The position numbers and the translations under genes are program-made. The notes under the pieces are model-generated. The model saw nothing but the letters and a program-made list of their open reading frames with translations, was not told the origin of the DNA and made no database searches. A stretch of 33,792 nt of DNA from Deltaproteobacteria bacterium (lineage in GTDB: Bacteria; Desulfobacterota; JAFDED01). The DNA lies in assembly GCA_019310535.1 (NCBI GenBank), contig JAFDED010000046.1:1-33792 (forward strand). The letters are read 5' to 3'. Positions 26,694 to 33,792 of the stretch are shown one piece after another (position 1 is the stretch's first letter; each line of letters begins with the position of its first letter).

Positions 26694-28877
26694 ATGAGCA
26701 CGATAAACACAAGCCAGAACGGCTCGTCAGGGATATCGCAAGAACTTTCCGAAAAGATTGCGCGTCACTTCAACCTTCTTTTAAATCAGGCAACTATTTA
26801 CGGCATTTCCCACCCTTCCATCGCCGCTATGGTTCCGGCCTTCTACCGGTCGCTGAAAGAAGGCTTGGCCAAGGCTCCAATATTGTCCATAATGCTGGAA
26901 AGGGACTCGCTTTACCTGGAAGATTGGTGCATAGACAAGAGGGTTAATCTTCGCCGGATCGTCAACCATTTCAAAAAAGCCGGGATCCAATCTATTTCTT
27001 TCAGCGAAGGGATGATGGAAGAGGAACTCCTGCCGTTTTTAGCGGTATTTTGTGATCCAAAGGCCCACCCCACGGCAGAAGAGATGAAAGCCGGCTTGAA
27101 ACGGCATCGCGTGGTATCCATCCGCTTGAATTACGTCTTCTATAAATATAAGAAGATGATTACGGATGAAGAGGGATCAGCCGACGACGAGGCGACCCTG
27201 GGGGGAGATCATGCCGCCAAAAAACAATTGACGGCCGAAGCGGCGCTGGCCGAGCTTGAACGAAGCCTATCTCTTCAAACGCTTCTGGAGGACCCCACTG
27301 GTTTCAGCCGGGAATTATTGGAAACGGGCGGCGCGGACGGGCCGGACGAGGAGGGCCTGCGCCCCGGGCTCCTTGTGGCAGAAAAGCTGCGCCAGCTGGG
27401 AAACGAGATCCGCTCCGCCCCGCTGGGAACCGGATCTGCTACATTGGAAAGCATGATACAGGCCGTCTTCAAAATGCGCTCTGAACTGTTGGAAACCATT
27501 GAAACCCAGAAGGCGATGGGCGTGATTTACCGGGAAGAGAGCCTTATCCAGGATGAGGCGCAAGCCCTGACCCGCCAGGTGATCATACGTCTGATCAGGG
27601 AAGAGTATAACCGGGGGGAAATATCGATTCCGCGGCTGGCTCAAATCTTGCGGCGCATGTTGCCTGATGTAAAAGAAATGCGGCGCATATTGCCCGAGTT
27701 GAAGGAAGCTCTTCTGGCTGACGGCATGCCGTTGTCCGATTTCCTCACATTGATCAAGGAATTGACCTGGGAGTTACAGGACGAAGGACTGGTGAAGGTG
27801 CTTCAGGAGGCTGCTGAGGAAGTGGGGGTTACCGCCGAGGAGTTGATCCTCCATATCAAGGAGGACCCGAAAAGCGCCGCCGAGCTCATCATTCTGGCAG
27901 CGGAGATCCGTAATGCCGGATTGACCGGCGATGAAAGGCAACTCACCGACATGCTGGTGGATTATGTGGAGCGGGTGGGTAACCATTTGGCCATAGAAAG
28001 CGCCAAAGCAGAAGGGATCGAGGGAGGGAAACATCTTAACCAAATTCTTTCCCGCATTCAGATGGAACTGGTGGAGCAACTGGGCACCCACCCCCTGAAA
28101 ACGGAAGTGATATCATCGGTAGACCAGCGGCTCAGTGAGCGGATAAGCTCGACTCTCAGGCGGCTCAAATCCAGTTGGGTATTCCAACAGTTGTCGGGAG
28201 AAGGAAAGCTCGTGGATGCGGCCGAGATCGTCCGTGTTCTCGAAAATACTCTGGAGAGCGATCGGGAACTTGAAGAGATACTGGATCCCATACGAACGAC
28301 GCTTCAAAGCCAGGGAATGAGCGAATCCGCCTTCGAGCAGATTTACAATGACGTATTCTCGCGGCTTAAGACGCAGCAGGAACGCAGGCAATGGGGCGAT
28401 CTCCCCAGCAATACTTTCAACCGCAGTATGACCTTCTTCCTGCTTAACTGGTTAATTCAGAAGGCCATGAGGTACCCTGGCACCTTCTCGGCGATCCTGA
28501 TCAGCGTCCGGGAAATCTCGTTACATCGCGCCATTGCGCGGGACGTCGATCTCAACAGCTCCGAGATACGCAACACAGTCCTGGAGACCCTTCAAAACGC
28601 CATCCGTGGCGTTGATATATTGGGCACGCTGGGGGAAAATCGCATTATACTGATTCTCCCCATGACTCCGATCCACGGTGCTCACATCGTACTGGATAAG
28701 ATATCCAGAATTTTGAAGCTCCAGCGTTACACATTGCAGGGGATTCCCGCTCGCGCGGAGTTTTGCCTGACGGCTATTCCCTTTTCCCGAAGCCGAACCC
28801 CCACGGTTGAGTCCTTTATAGATGCAGCGGAAAAAAGCCTGCTTCGGGTGATTGCTGCGCGCTCGAAAACCAGGTAA
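26694..28877 (+). CDS. Large protein with a degenerate C-terminal GGDEF domain
   Basis: About 727 residues from ATG 26694; an in-frame TTG 26622 would add 24. N-terminal half: FNLLLNQATIYGISHPSI (a region of the type seen before HD/GGDEF domains), then long amphipathic helices rich in Leu and Glu (about 150-590). From about residue 603: NWLIQKAMRYPGTFSAILISV, RGVDILGTLGENRIILILPM, HIVLDKISRILK, which is the GGDEF fold with LGENR in place of GGDEF, so no diguanylate cyclase activity is expected. No membrane segment. It lies between purC and lexA; likely a c-di-GMP-fold scaffold or sensor. Product function unknown; gene certain. Confidence 0.8.
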   Translation: MSTINTSQNGSSGISQELSEKIARHFNLLLNQATIYGISHPSIAAMVPAFYRSLKEGLAKAPILSIMLERDSLYLEDWCIDKRVNLRRIVNHFKKAGIQSISFSEGMMEEELLPFLAVFCDPKAHPTAEEMKAGLKRHRVVSIRLNYVFYKYKKMITDEEGSADDEATLGGDHAAKKQLTAEAALAELERSLSLQTLLEDPTGFSRELLETGGADGPDEEGLRPGLLVAEKLRQLGNEIRSAPLGTGSATLESMIQAVFKMRSELLETIETQKAMGVIYREESLIQDEAQALTRQVIIRLIREEYNRGEISIPRLAQILRRMLPDVKEMRRILPELKEALLADGMPLSDFLTLIKELTWELQDEGLVKVLQEAAEEVGVTAEELILHIKEDPKSAAELIILAAEIRNAGLTGDERQLTDMLVDYVERVGNHLAIESAKAEGIEGGKHLNQILSRIQMELVEQLGTHPLKTEVISSVDQRLSERISSTLRRLKSSWVFQQLSGEGKLVDAAEIVRVLENTLESDRELEEILDPIRTTLQSQGMSESAFEQIYNDVFSRLKTQQERRQWGDLPSNTFNRSMTFFLLNWLIQKAMRYPGTFSAILISVREISLHRAIARDVDLNSSEIRNTVLETLQNAIRGVDILGTLGENRIILILPMTPIHGAHIVLDKISRILKLQRYTLQGIPARAEFCLTAIPFSRSRTPTVESFIDAAEKSLLRVIAARSKTR

Positions 28878-28962
28878 TACCTGTAATATAAATGATAAAC
28901 GATCAAGTCCCTCCACAGCTGATCCACATCCTGCGGGAACTCGAAAAAGACCTCTTATGATC

Positions 28963-29030
28963 TTTTCTATTTTTCCCTTGACTTTCGCTTTTTATTTGCC
29001 TATTTTAAAAAAAGCAGGTTAAATAGAAAA
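28963..29030. promoter_or_regulatory. Promoter of lexA-dinB with flanking inverted repeat
   Basis: Promoter: TTGACT (28978-28983), 17-base spacer, TATTTT (29001-29006). A perfect 10-bp inverted repeat flanks it: TTTTCTATTT (28963-28972) and AAATAGAAAA (29021-29030), and a further CCTATTTTA covers the -10. This is a plausible autoregulatory operator for the LexA protein encoded next. No E. coli-type CTG-N10-CAG is present. Confidence 0.6.
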
Positions 29031-29083
29031 AAATTGCGTATTTCTCGCATTGATATCCAAAGCGTTGCGGGGAGGTGAAGGCC

Positions 29084-29692
29084 ATGGCCATGACCAAACG
29101 ACAGCGGCAGGTGTTGGAATCCATCCGTTCGTTTACCCGTCGCCGGGGATATTCTCCCAGCTTTCAGGAGTTGGCGGGCATGCTCGGTCTCTCCTCGGTG
29201 GCCACCGTCCATAAGCACATCACCAACCTGGAGCGGAAGGGCCTGATCCGGAAGGGCTGGAACCGGAGCCGCTCCCTGGAGGTGGTCGCTGAGGAGGTGC
29301 GCGTGGCCGCGGTGGAGGTCCCCCTCATGGGTCGTGTGGCGGCAGGGCAGCCCATTGAGGCCATTCCCGACGCTCGGCCGGTGGCGGTGCCGGAGGAGAT
29401 GGTGGGGAGGGGGGACACCTTCGTGTTGCGGGTAGAGGGAGACTCCATGATCGACGAGCAGATCCGCGACGGAGACCTGGTTATCCTGGAGGCGCGCGAG
29501 ACGGCGGAAAACGGAGAACTGATTGTGGGTCTCCTGGAGGACGGTAGCGCCACGCTGAAGAAGTTTTACCGGGAGGAGAACGGGCGCATCAGGCTCCAGC
29601 CCGCCAACCCCGACATGGCGCCCCTGTATGTGGACGAGGCGGCCCTTCGCATCCAGGGGGTCGTCATCGGGCTTTTGAGGAAGTTTCGGTAG
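29084..29692 (+). CDS. lexA: LexA repressor
   Basis: About 202 residues. The ATG at 29084 is preceded by GGGAGGTGAAGG; GTG 29075 and ATG 29090 are alternatives. N-terminal winged helix-turn-helix: TKRQRQVLESIRSF, GYSPSFQELAGMLGL, SVATVHKHITNLERKGLI. Protease domain: cleavage site VAAG (Ala90-Gly91 from 29075), catalytic EGDSM (Ser124) and ATLKKFY (Lys162), so it can self-cleave upon RecA activation. It represses SOS genes; here dinB starts on the very next base after its stop. The pair is visibly richer in G+C than the genes on either side. Confidence 0.96.
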   Translation: MAMTKRQRQVLESIRSFTRRRGYSPSFQELAGMLGLSSVATVHKHITNLERKGLIRKGWNRSRSLEVVAEEVRVAAVEVPLMGRVAAGQPIEAIPDARPVAVPEEMVGRGDTFVLRVEGDSMIDEQIRDGDLVILEARETAENGELIVGLLEDGSATLKKFYREENGRIRLQPANPDMAPLYVDEAALRIQGVVIGLLRKFR

Positions 29693-30883
29693 ATGCGCAC
29701 CATTCTCCACATCGATCTGGACGCCTTCTTCGTGTCCGTAGAGCAGGGCCGGAACCCCTCCCTTAAAGGGAAGCCCGTAATCGTAGGGGGCGATCCCGAG
29801 GGGCGCGGGGTGGTGGCCGCCGCGTCGTATGAGGCCCGTGCCGCCGGAGTCCGCTCCGGCATGCCCGCGGCCATGGCACGGCGGCTCTGTCCCGAAGCCG
29901 CCTTCCTGCGGGGCGACGGATATCTCTACCTCCGGGCCTCGGAGCGGTTCTTCTCTATCGTACGCCGCTACTCACCCGTGGTGGAGGCAGCGTCCGTAGA
30001 CGAGGCCTACGCGGACCTCACCGGCCTCCAGAGGCTGATGGGCCATCCGGTGGAGATCGCGGTGCGGATCCGGGACGAAACCCGCGCCACCCTTGGGCTT
30101 GAGAGCTCCCTGGGGCTGGCCGCCAACAAGCTGGTGGCCAAGGTGGGATCCGCAACCGCCAAGCCCAACGGCCTGGCCATGGTGCGCCCGGGCTACGAGG
30201 CGGCTTTTCTGGCCCCACAGGGCCTGGAGCGCCTTCCGGGCATCGGCCCCGGCATCCGGCAGAAGCTTACGATGTTCAACATCCGCCGCATCGGCCAGTT
30301 GGCGGCCCTGGATCCCGTCCTCCTGGAGGAGACCTTCGGAAGGGTAGGGCGGCTTCTGCACCAGCGCGCCAACGGCCGAGATGACCGCCCCGTGGTTTCC
30401 CACCGTGCCCCACCCCCGTCCGTCGGCCGGGAGATCACCTTTCCGGAAGATACCGTGGACGCCCCCTTGCTGGAGTCGGTGCTGTATCGGCTGACAGAGA
30501 AAGCCGCCGGAAGCCTGCGCCGGGAAGGGCTGGAGGCCCGCACCGTCACCCTGAAGCTCCGCTACGCGGACTTCGTTACCTGCTCCCGGAGCGCCACCCT
30601 GCCATCGCCCACCGACCTGGACCCCGTGCTCTACGAGGCCCTTCTTCCCCTGTTTCGTCGTCTCTTCGTGCGCCGTGTCGCCGTGAGGCTCATCGGTGTT
30701 TCCCTCTCGCGGCTGGTGGGCGGCCCCCGCCAGCTCGGCCTCTTTGAGGACCGCCGCCTGGAGCGGCTTCGGAGGCTCTACAAAGGCATCGACGCCGTGC
30801 GGGAGAGATTCGGCTTCCACGCACTCACCCTGGGTCGATCCGTTGCCCGGCCCCCGGCAGGGGATACCGGGGCGGCGGCGTGA
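29693..30883 (+). CDS. dinB: DNA polymerase IV (Y family)
   Basis: 396 residues. Error-prone translesion polymerase. LHIDLDAFFVSVE carries catalytic Asp8, SVDEAYADLTG the pair Asp103-Glu104, both as in E. coli DinB; GLAANKLVAKVGSATAKPNG and LPGIGPGI (helix-hairpin-helix thumb), followed by the little-finger domain from about 230. A beta-clamp binding motif QLGLF lies near residue 345-350 instead of the extreme C-terminus. Zero bases separate it from lexA, so both are one transcript controlled by the same operator. The last residues (PPAGDTGAAA) are disordered. Confidence 0.95.
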   Translation: MRTILHIDLDAFFVSVEQGRNPSLKGKPVIVGGDPEGRGVVAAASYEARAAGVRSGMPAAMARRLCPEAAFLRGDGYLYLRASERFFSIVRRYSPVVEAASVDEAYADLTGLQRLMGHPVEIAVRIRDETRATLGLESSLGLAANKLVAKVGSATAKPNGLAMVRPGYEAAFLAPQGLERLPGIGPGIRQKLTMFNIRRIGQLAALDPVLLEETFGRVGRLLHQRANGRDDRPVVSHRAPPPSVGREITFPEDTVDAPLLESVLYRLTEKAAGSLRREGLEARTVTLKLRYADFVTCSRSATLPSPTDLDPVLYEALLPLFRRLFVRRVAVRLIGVSLSRLVGGPRQLGLFEDRRLERLRRLYKGIDAVRERFGFHALTLGRSVARPPAGDTGAAA

Positions 30884-30960
30884 GCGAAAATACTACTGGC
30901 GCCCATTTGGCCTGGCATTCATGGCCATAGCAGAAATAACCCGATCCATGGAGGTATACT

Positions 30961-32592
30961 ATGATTTACAATGAGCAGCGGCTTATATCCGCCGTGAGTA
31001 CGGCCTTGTTTCTTTTTTTGCTTCTTGCCTCTCCATTTGTCGCCCGGTCTGAGGTAAATGTTGCAATTCTAGCGCAAAGGCCGGACGGACAGGCAGTGGA
31101 CACGGGCAGGGCCCTGCCCGACTACCAGGTCATCGTTTTACGATCCGACGGTTTCACCTTGGTGGATACAAAAGGGACGCGAAACATGCGCGAGGATAAA
31201 GAGTGGGAGGCCGCGTTCGACTTCCCCGAGGGGGAAGAGGTGATACTGAAGCTCCGGCGCTATGACGGTACGGATTACTATATCGAGGACGCCAAACGCA
31301 TCCGCCTGGCGACCGGTGCGCGCTACATCCTCGTGAGCAAAACCCGGCCGGTGGAAAGCATCTCCATCACAGCCCAAACTCCGGAAGGCAAGCCGGTGGA
31401 TACCCGAAAGTCGCTTCCCAACTATGCAGTTTATATGTATAAAGCGGGCGGGAAAATACTTTATGACCGGAAGGAAACGCTCAACATGCGCAAGGAAATG
31501 GAATGGGAACTGGCCCCCAACTTCGTGGAGGGTGAGAAAGTAGTGCTTCGACTCAAGAGGTACAACGGGCAAGATCAATTTTTGGAAGATGAGAAGGTGG
31601 TGGTTTTGCGCGACGAGGCTTCGTATACGCTGACCGCCCGGACCCGTCCCGTGCAGGATGTGACCATCGTGGCCCGGGCGCCCGATGGTGGCCCAATAGA
31701 CCGATATAAGGACCTCCCTAACTATGAGGTCAAGATTTATCGCGGGGACGGAACCACCTATTACGACGGCAAAGATGTTCGAAACCTCCGCAAAGGAATG
31801 ATTTGGAACACGGATATAAACGCCGTTGAGGGTGAAGAAGCTGTATTGCGCATTGTACGCTACGATGGAACCGACAGCATTGTGGAGGCATCCCGGCGTA
31901 TCAAGCTGATATCCGGTCAGACTTACACCGTAACCAGCAATACTGTGCCGGTGGAGGATGTGGAGATCCTCGTCACGGATGACAACGGACAGGTTATCGA
32001 CGAGAAGAAGGGGTATCCCGAGTACAGCGTTTTCATTTATCAACCCGATGGCCGTACTCGCTATGACGGGAAGCCTACGCGCAACCTTCGCAAGGGCAAG
32101 CTATGGGAACTGAGCCCCAACTTCATAGAAGGGGACGAGGCCGTAATCCTGCTTCGGCAATATAACGGCGTGGAGTGGACTGACCTTAACAGGGGCAAAA
32201 CCCGTATGATCCGCGGTCTAAAAATCGCCATCACGCCCTCCCGTTTCCACACAACCGCCTCCGTCAGCAAAGGAGGAAAAGGAGAAAGGGACGCAGGGGA
32301 GGTCCACAGCCTTCGTAAAATGAGGCTCGTTTACCTTCACGCAGACTGGTGCGGCTCCTCTCAAAAGATGGATCAGACAATACAGGCCATGCAGGCGGAA
32401 ATTTCTCCCCGTATGGAGGTTATATGGTTGGACATGGATAAGGACAGGCCCATGATCGAAACACTGATGAAGAGGATACGGGTGGGCTTCCTCCCAACCA
32501 TCATTCTACTTGACGAGAGAGACACGCTCATCCAGGCCCTCATCGGTTATCGATCGGAAGAAGAGATGAAGGCCTGGCTCAATGTCAGGTGA
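30961..32592 (+). CDS. Exported protein of four 100-residue repeats plus a CGSS thioredoxin-like domain
   Basis: 543 residues; GGAGG precedes the ATG. A signal peptide (hydrophobic about 12-27) is followed by four tandem repeats of exactly 100 residues: about 31-130, 131-230, 231-330 and 331-430. Each has DG/EG at its front, LPxY(A/E/Q)V, a Y/W pair (Trp82, 182, 282, 382 all in the same place), an EGE-x-V-x-L stretch and YDG/YNG. Then a linker and a thioredoxin-like domain (about 446-543) with LVYLHADWCGSSQKMD (Cys464, Ser467) and the cis-Pro segment FLPTIILLDE (Pro512). Repeats resemble beta-sandwich units. It follows dinB by 77 bases. The architecture is unfamiliar to me. Confidence 0.85.
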   Translation: MIYNEQRLISAVSTALFLFLLLASPFVARSEVNVAILAQRPDGQAVDTGRALPDYQVIVLRSDGFTLVDTKGTRNMREDKEWEAAFDFPEGEEVILKLRRYDGTDYYIEDAKRIRLATGARYILVSKTRPVESISITAQTPEGKPVDTRKSLPNYAVYMYKAGGKILYDRKETLNMRKEMEWELAPNFVEGEKVVLRLKRYNGQDQFLEDEKVVVLRDEASYTLTARTRPVQDVTIVARAPDGGPIDRYKDLPNYEVKIYRGDGTTYYDGKDVRNLRKGMIWNTDINAVEGEEAVLRIVRYDGTDSIVEASRRIKLISGQTYTVTSNTVPVEDVEILVTDDNGQVIDEKKGYPEYSVFIYQPDGRTRYDGKPTRNLRKGKLWELSPNFIEGDEAVILLRQYNGVEWTDLNRGKTRMIRGLKIAITPSRFHTTASVSKGGKGERDAGEVHSLRKMRLVYLHADWCGSSQKMDQTIQAMQAEISPRMEVIWLDMDKDRPMIETLMKRIRVGFLPTIILLDERDTLIQALIGYRSEEEMKAWLNVR

Positions 32593-32703
32593 TGAACGTG
32601 ATGACACTTGCTGTGCTCATCAAGAGGAAGTCGCCGGCTCGCCATCCATAAAAAAGAAGAAGATACATTCTCTCTATTTCGATAGAGGGGAAGGAAAAAT
32701 CCC

Positions 32704-32883
32704 ATGGAAAGTCAGAATAAGAGCCGTTTACGCGCGGAAATCGAGGCGCTTAAGCGTAAGCTGGAGGAGCGGGAGCGATCGCTTCCCGCCCACGGCGTCC
32801 GTCCACATCAGATACAGGCCATTGAGAGGCTGGAAGAGGAAATACGATGGAAGATTCGGGAGTTGGAATCGCTGGAGGATTGA
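32704..32883 (+). CDS. 59-residue coiled-coil protein
   Basis: 59 residues, almost entirely helical and charged: SRLRAEIEALKRKLEERERS, then the hinge LPAHGVRPHQIQ, then IERLEEEIRWKIRELESLED. A two-helix hairpin with heptad-like Leu/Ile spacing is likely. AGGGGAAGG lies upstream of the ATG. Small proteins with an LPAH-S/G-x-x-P-x-x hinge between two coils occur in anaerobic bacteria and are sometimes mislabelled histidine kinase; I know no function. It lies 111 bases after the repeat/thioredoxin gene. Confidence 0.7.
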   Translation: MESQNKSRLRAEIEALKRKLEERERSLPAHGVRPHQIQAIERLEEEIRWKIRELESLED

Positions 32884-32939
32884 AACCTTTCTATCGCCAG
32901 GCCTGTCATGCCTGATAAGAAAGGCATCGAAGACTCTTC

Positions 32940-33281
32940 TCAATCCTGCAAGTGCCCCTCGGTTTCCCAAAAATCGTCCTTGCTGCGGAAGAAAGCCACC
33001 ACCACCACCGGATCGAAGGCGTGACCGGTGTCCTCTTCGATCATCTGGAGGACCTTTTCCCTGCGGATAGGTTGATGGCGGTAGACCCGTGGACTGCAGC
33101 AGGCATCGTACATATCGGCCAGGGCCACGATACGGGCGCTGAGGGGGATGCCTCCCCCGGAAAGACCCAGTGTGGATGTCCTCTTCCCGTCCCATCGCTC
33201 GTGGTGGCTCTGAGCCACTTCGATGGCCATGTCGATGAAGCTCCCCTCGACCTCGCCCATCTCGTATTTTGTGGATTTCAA
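32940..33281 (-). pseudogene. C-terminal fragment of an HD-GYP domain protein
   Basis: The minus strand reads MGEVEGSFIDMAIEVAQSHH then ERWDGK, IPLSARIVALADMYDACCSP, RVYR and FDPVVVVAFF, the back half of an HD-GYP c-di-GMP phosphodiesterase domain. The front half with the HD pair is missing. The GYP motif that should follow WDGK is replaced by RTSTLGLSGG; deleting single and double bases there restores a GKGHP-x-GLSG reading, so two indels have occurred. Upstream, the frame runs into IS-derived sequence (33290-33400). A broken gene. Confidence 0.75.
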
Positions 33282-33350
33282 AGCATTAAACCCAGATTTT
33301 GCATTTAGGAGTGAAAATACTGTTGAACAAAGGGGATAAATAGATAAAAA

Positions 33351-33392
33351 TGCTCCTTGTTTTGAACCAATAAAATCTTTCAACAAGGAGCA
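33351..33392 (+). repeat. Inverted repeat over the transposase ribosome site
   Basis: TGCTCCTTGTT (33351-33361) and AACAAGGAGCA (33382-33392): a perfect 11-bp stem with a 20-base loop. The AAGGAG ribosome site for the ATG at 33400 is inside the right arm. Confidence 0.65.
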
Positions 33393-33399
33393 CGAAAAA

Positions 33400-33631
33400 A
33401 TGAAACAAAAAAAAGACTACTCCAGCCCGAAGCGTAAATTAAGTAAAAATTGAATTTACTCGAAAATCCATCACTCCTTTTGACGGAATTGCCACGTTGG
33501 TGGCAAAATTTCTTGAGGTCATAGAGTTCAGATCTTGGGTGGAGAACGCTATTCCCATTGGGGAGAGCTCCAACAACAGCAGGGGGATTTATGGGAAAGT
33601 GCCTGCCCAGTTTCTGACAATTTTGTCTTAG
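33400..33631 (+). pseudogene. N-terminal fragment of a DDE transposase (IS1380/IS4-like)
   Basis: ATG 33400 with AAGGAG upstream starts MKQKKDYSSPKRKLSKN and stops at 33451-33453; after a frameshift the reading continues FTRKSITPFDGIATLVAKFL, EVIEFRSWVENAIP, SSNNSRGIYGKVPAQFLTIL and ends at a TAG (33629-33631). The pattern FGG/DG-x-x-LLVKFLE...SSNN...GIYGK is the N-terminal domain of a transposase family also seen in IS1380-like elements. The remainder of the element is absent. Remnant only. Confidence 0.6.
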
Positions 33632-33683
33632 GATAATTCTATAATAAAATAATAGTAAAACAAATAAACTTTGAGATGTAATA

Positions 33684-33792
33684 CTAAGTTGCTTTCAAAG
33701 TTACACTTATAATCCATTCAAAAGCTGTGAGATTATAAACTCGCTTGGCATCATTTTCTAGCGTGGCGAGTGCCTCGACCAAGAGGTTTTCC
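33684..33792 (-). CDS. Possible 3' end of a gene running off the window
   Basis: On the minus strand a frame is open from the window edge to a TAG at 33684-33686, reading NLLVEALATLENDAKRVYNL then TAFEWIISVTLKAT. Amphipathic composition and no stop in 36 codons make it a candidate C-terminus, but the piece is too short to recognise. Confidence 0.3.
   Translation of the reverse strand, partial: ENLLVEALATLENDAKRVYNLTAFEWIISVTLKAT

Noticed and set aside
29000..29710. Long minus-strand frame (236 codons) opposite lexA, and a 282-codon one opposite dinB (29972-30820)
   Set aside because: Shadows of GC-rich genes: long antisense frames arise from third-position G/C bias; products are His/Pro/Arg-rich with no known motif.
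31138..32043. 301-codon minus-strand frame opposite the repeat protein
   Set aside because: It mirrors the 100-residue repeats of the true gene; the sense frame has a signal peptide, ribosome site and thioredoxin motif.
32582..33070. 162-codon plus-strand frame over the coiled-coil gene and HD-GYP fragment
   Set aside because: Arg/Ser/Pro-rich translation without motifs; it conflicts with the 59-residue gene and the HD-GYP relic, which both show homology-like patterns.
1..33792. CRISPR array, prophage genes or toxin-antitoxin pair
   Set aside because: No spaced direct repeats, cas, integrase or phage structural motifs were seen; the RHH-like protein at 876-1076 has no toxin partner.

Overview
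The window reads as a chromosomal segment of a Gram-negative, probably anaerobic bacterium of the deltaproteobacterial (Desulfobacterota-like) type. That placement is an inference. It rests on periplasmic proteins (cell-wall amidase, CcdA/TlpA-type thiol proteins), a remnant of a 2-ketoisovalerate:ferredoxin oxidoreductase, a long-chain acyl-CoA synthetase, GGDEF and HD-GYP relatives, and the conserved blocks amidase-rph-rdgB and aroQ-M24 peptidase-efp. No rRNA or ribosomal protein gene is present to fix the lineage. Most genes are ordinary housekeeping genes separated by patches of decayed mobile DNA.

Layout. 21-3287 (minus): a three-gene run of an alkaline-phosphatase-superfamily membrane enzyme, a 66-residue ribbon-helix-helix-like protein and a three-helix membrane protein resembling the EMC3/YidC superfamily. 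3475-5750 (plus): amidase, RNase PH and the XTP/dITP pyrophosphatase, then tRNA-Pro(TGG). 6228-9609 (plus): an MmgE/PrpD-family protein and adenine deaminase. 9716-10282: HU gene (minus) with a clear terminator and a near-consensus promoter. 10603-12218 (plus): TctC-type binding protein and histidine phosphatase. 12349-12623: remnant of vorB/vorC-like genes. 12886-16356 (minus): TPR protein-aroQ, then M24 peptidase-efp-gcvH; the GcvH lacks its lipoyl lysine. 16609-20086: patatin (minus), CcdA (plus), TlpA-like protein (minus), DUF1848 protein (plus).

20204-23590 is an accessory scar: a gene-end fragment cut by a decayed ISL3-type element with visible terminal inverted repeats, tRNA-Asp(GTC), a GC-rich palindrome, a DJ-1/PfpI gene and a frameshifted DDE transposase. 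23793-28877 (plus): acyl-CoA synthetase, purC and a large protein with a degenerate GGDEF domain. 29084-30883 (plus): a GC-rich lexA-dinB cassette with zero spacing, behind a promoter flanked by a perfect 10-bp inverted repeat; probably an acquired, self-regulated mutagenesis unit. 30961-32592: an exported protein of four exactly 100-residue repeats plus a thioredoxin fold with CGSS instead of CGPC. 32704-33792: a 59-residue coiled-coil protein, a truncated HD-GYP fragment, a transposase fragment whose ribosome binding site lies in a hairpin, and possibly the end of another gene.

No CRISPR array, prophage or classical defence island was seen. The best candidates for something undescribed are the 100-residue repeat/CxxS thioredoxin protein, the phosphodiesterase/RHH/EMC3-like operon, the lysine-less GcvH and the lexA-dinB unit.
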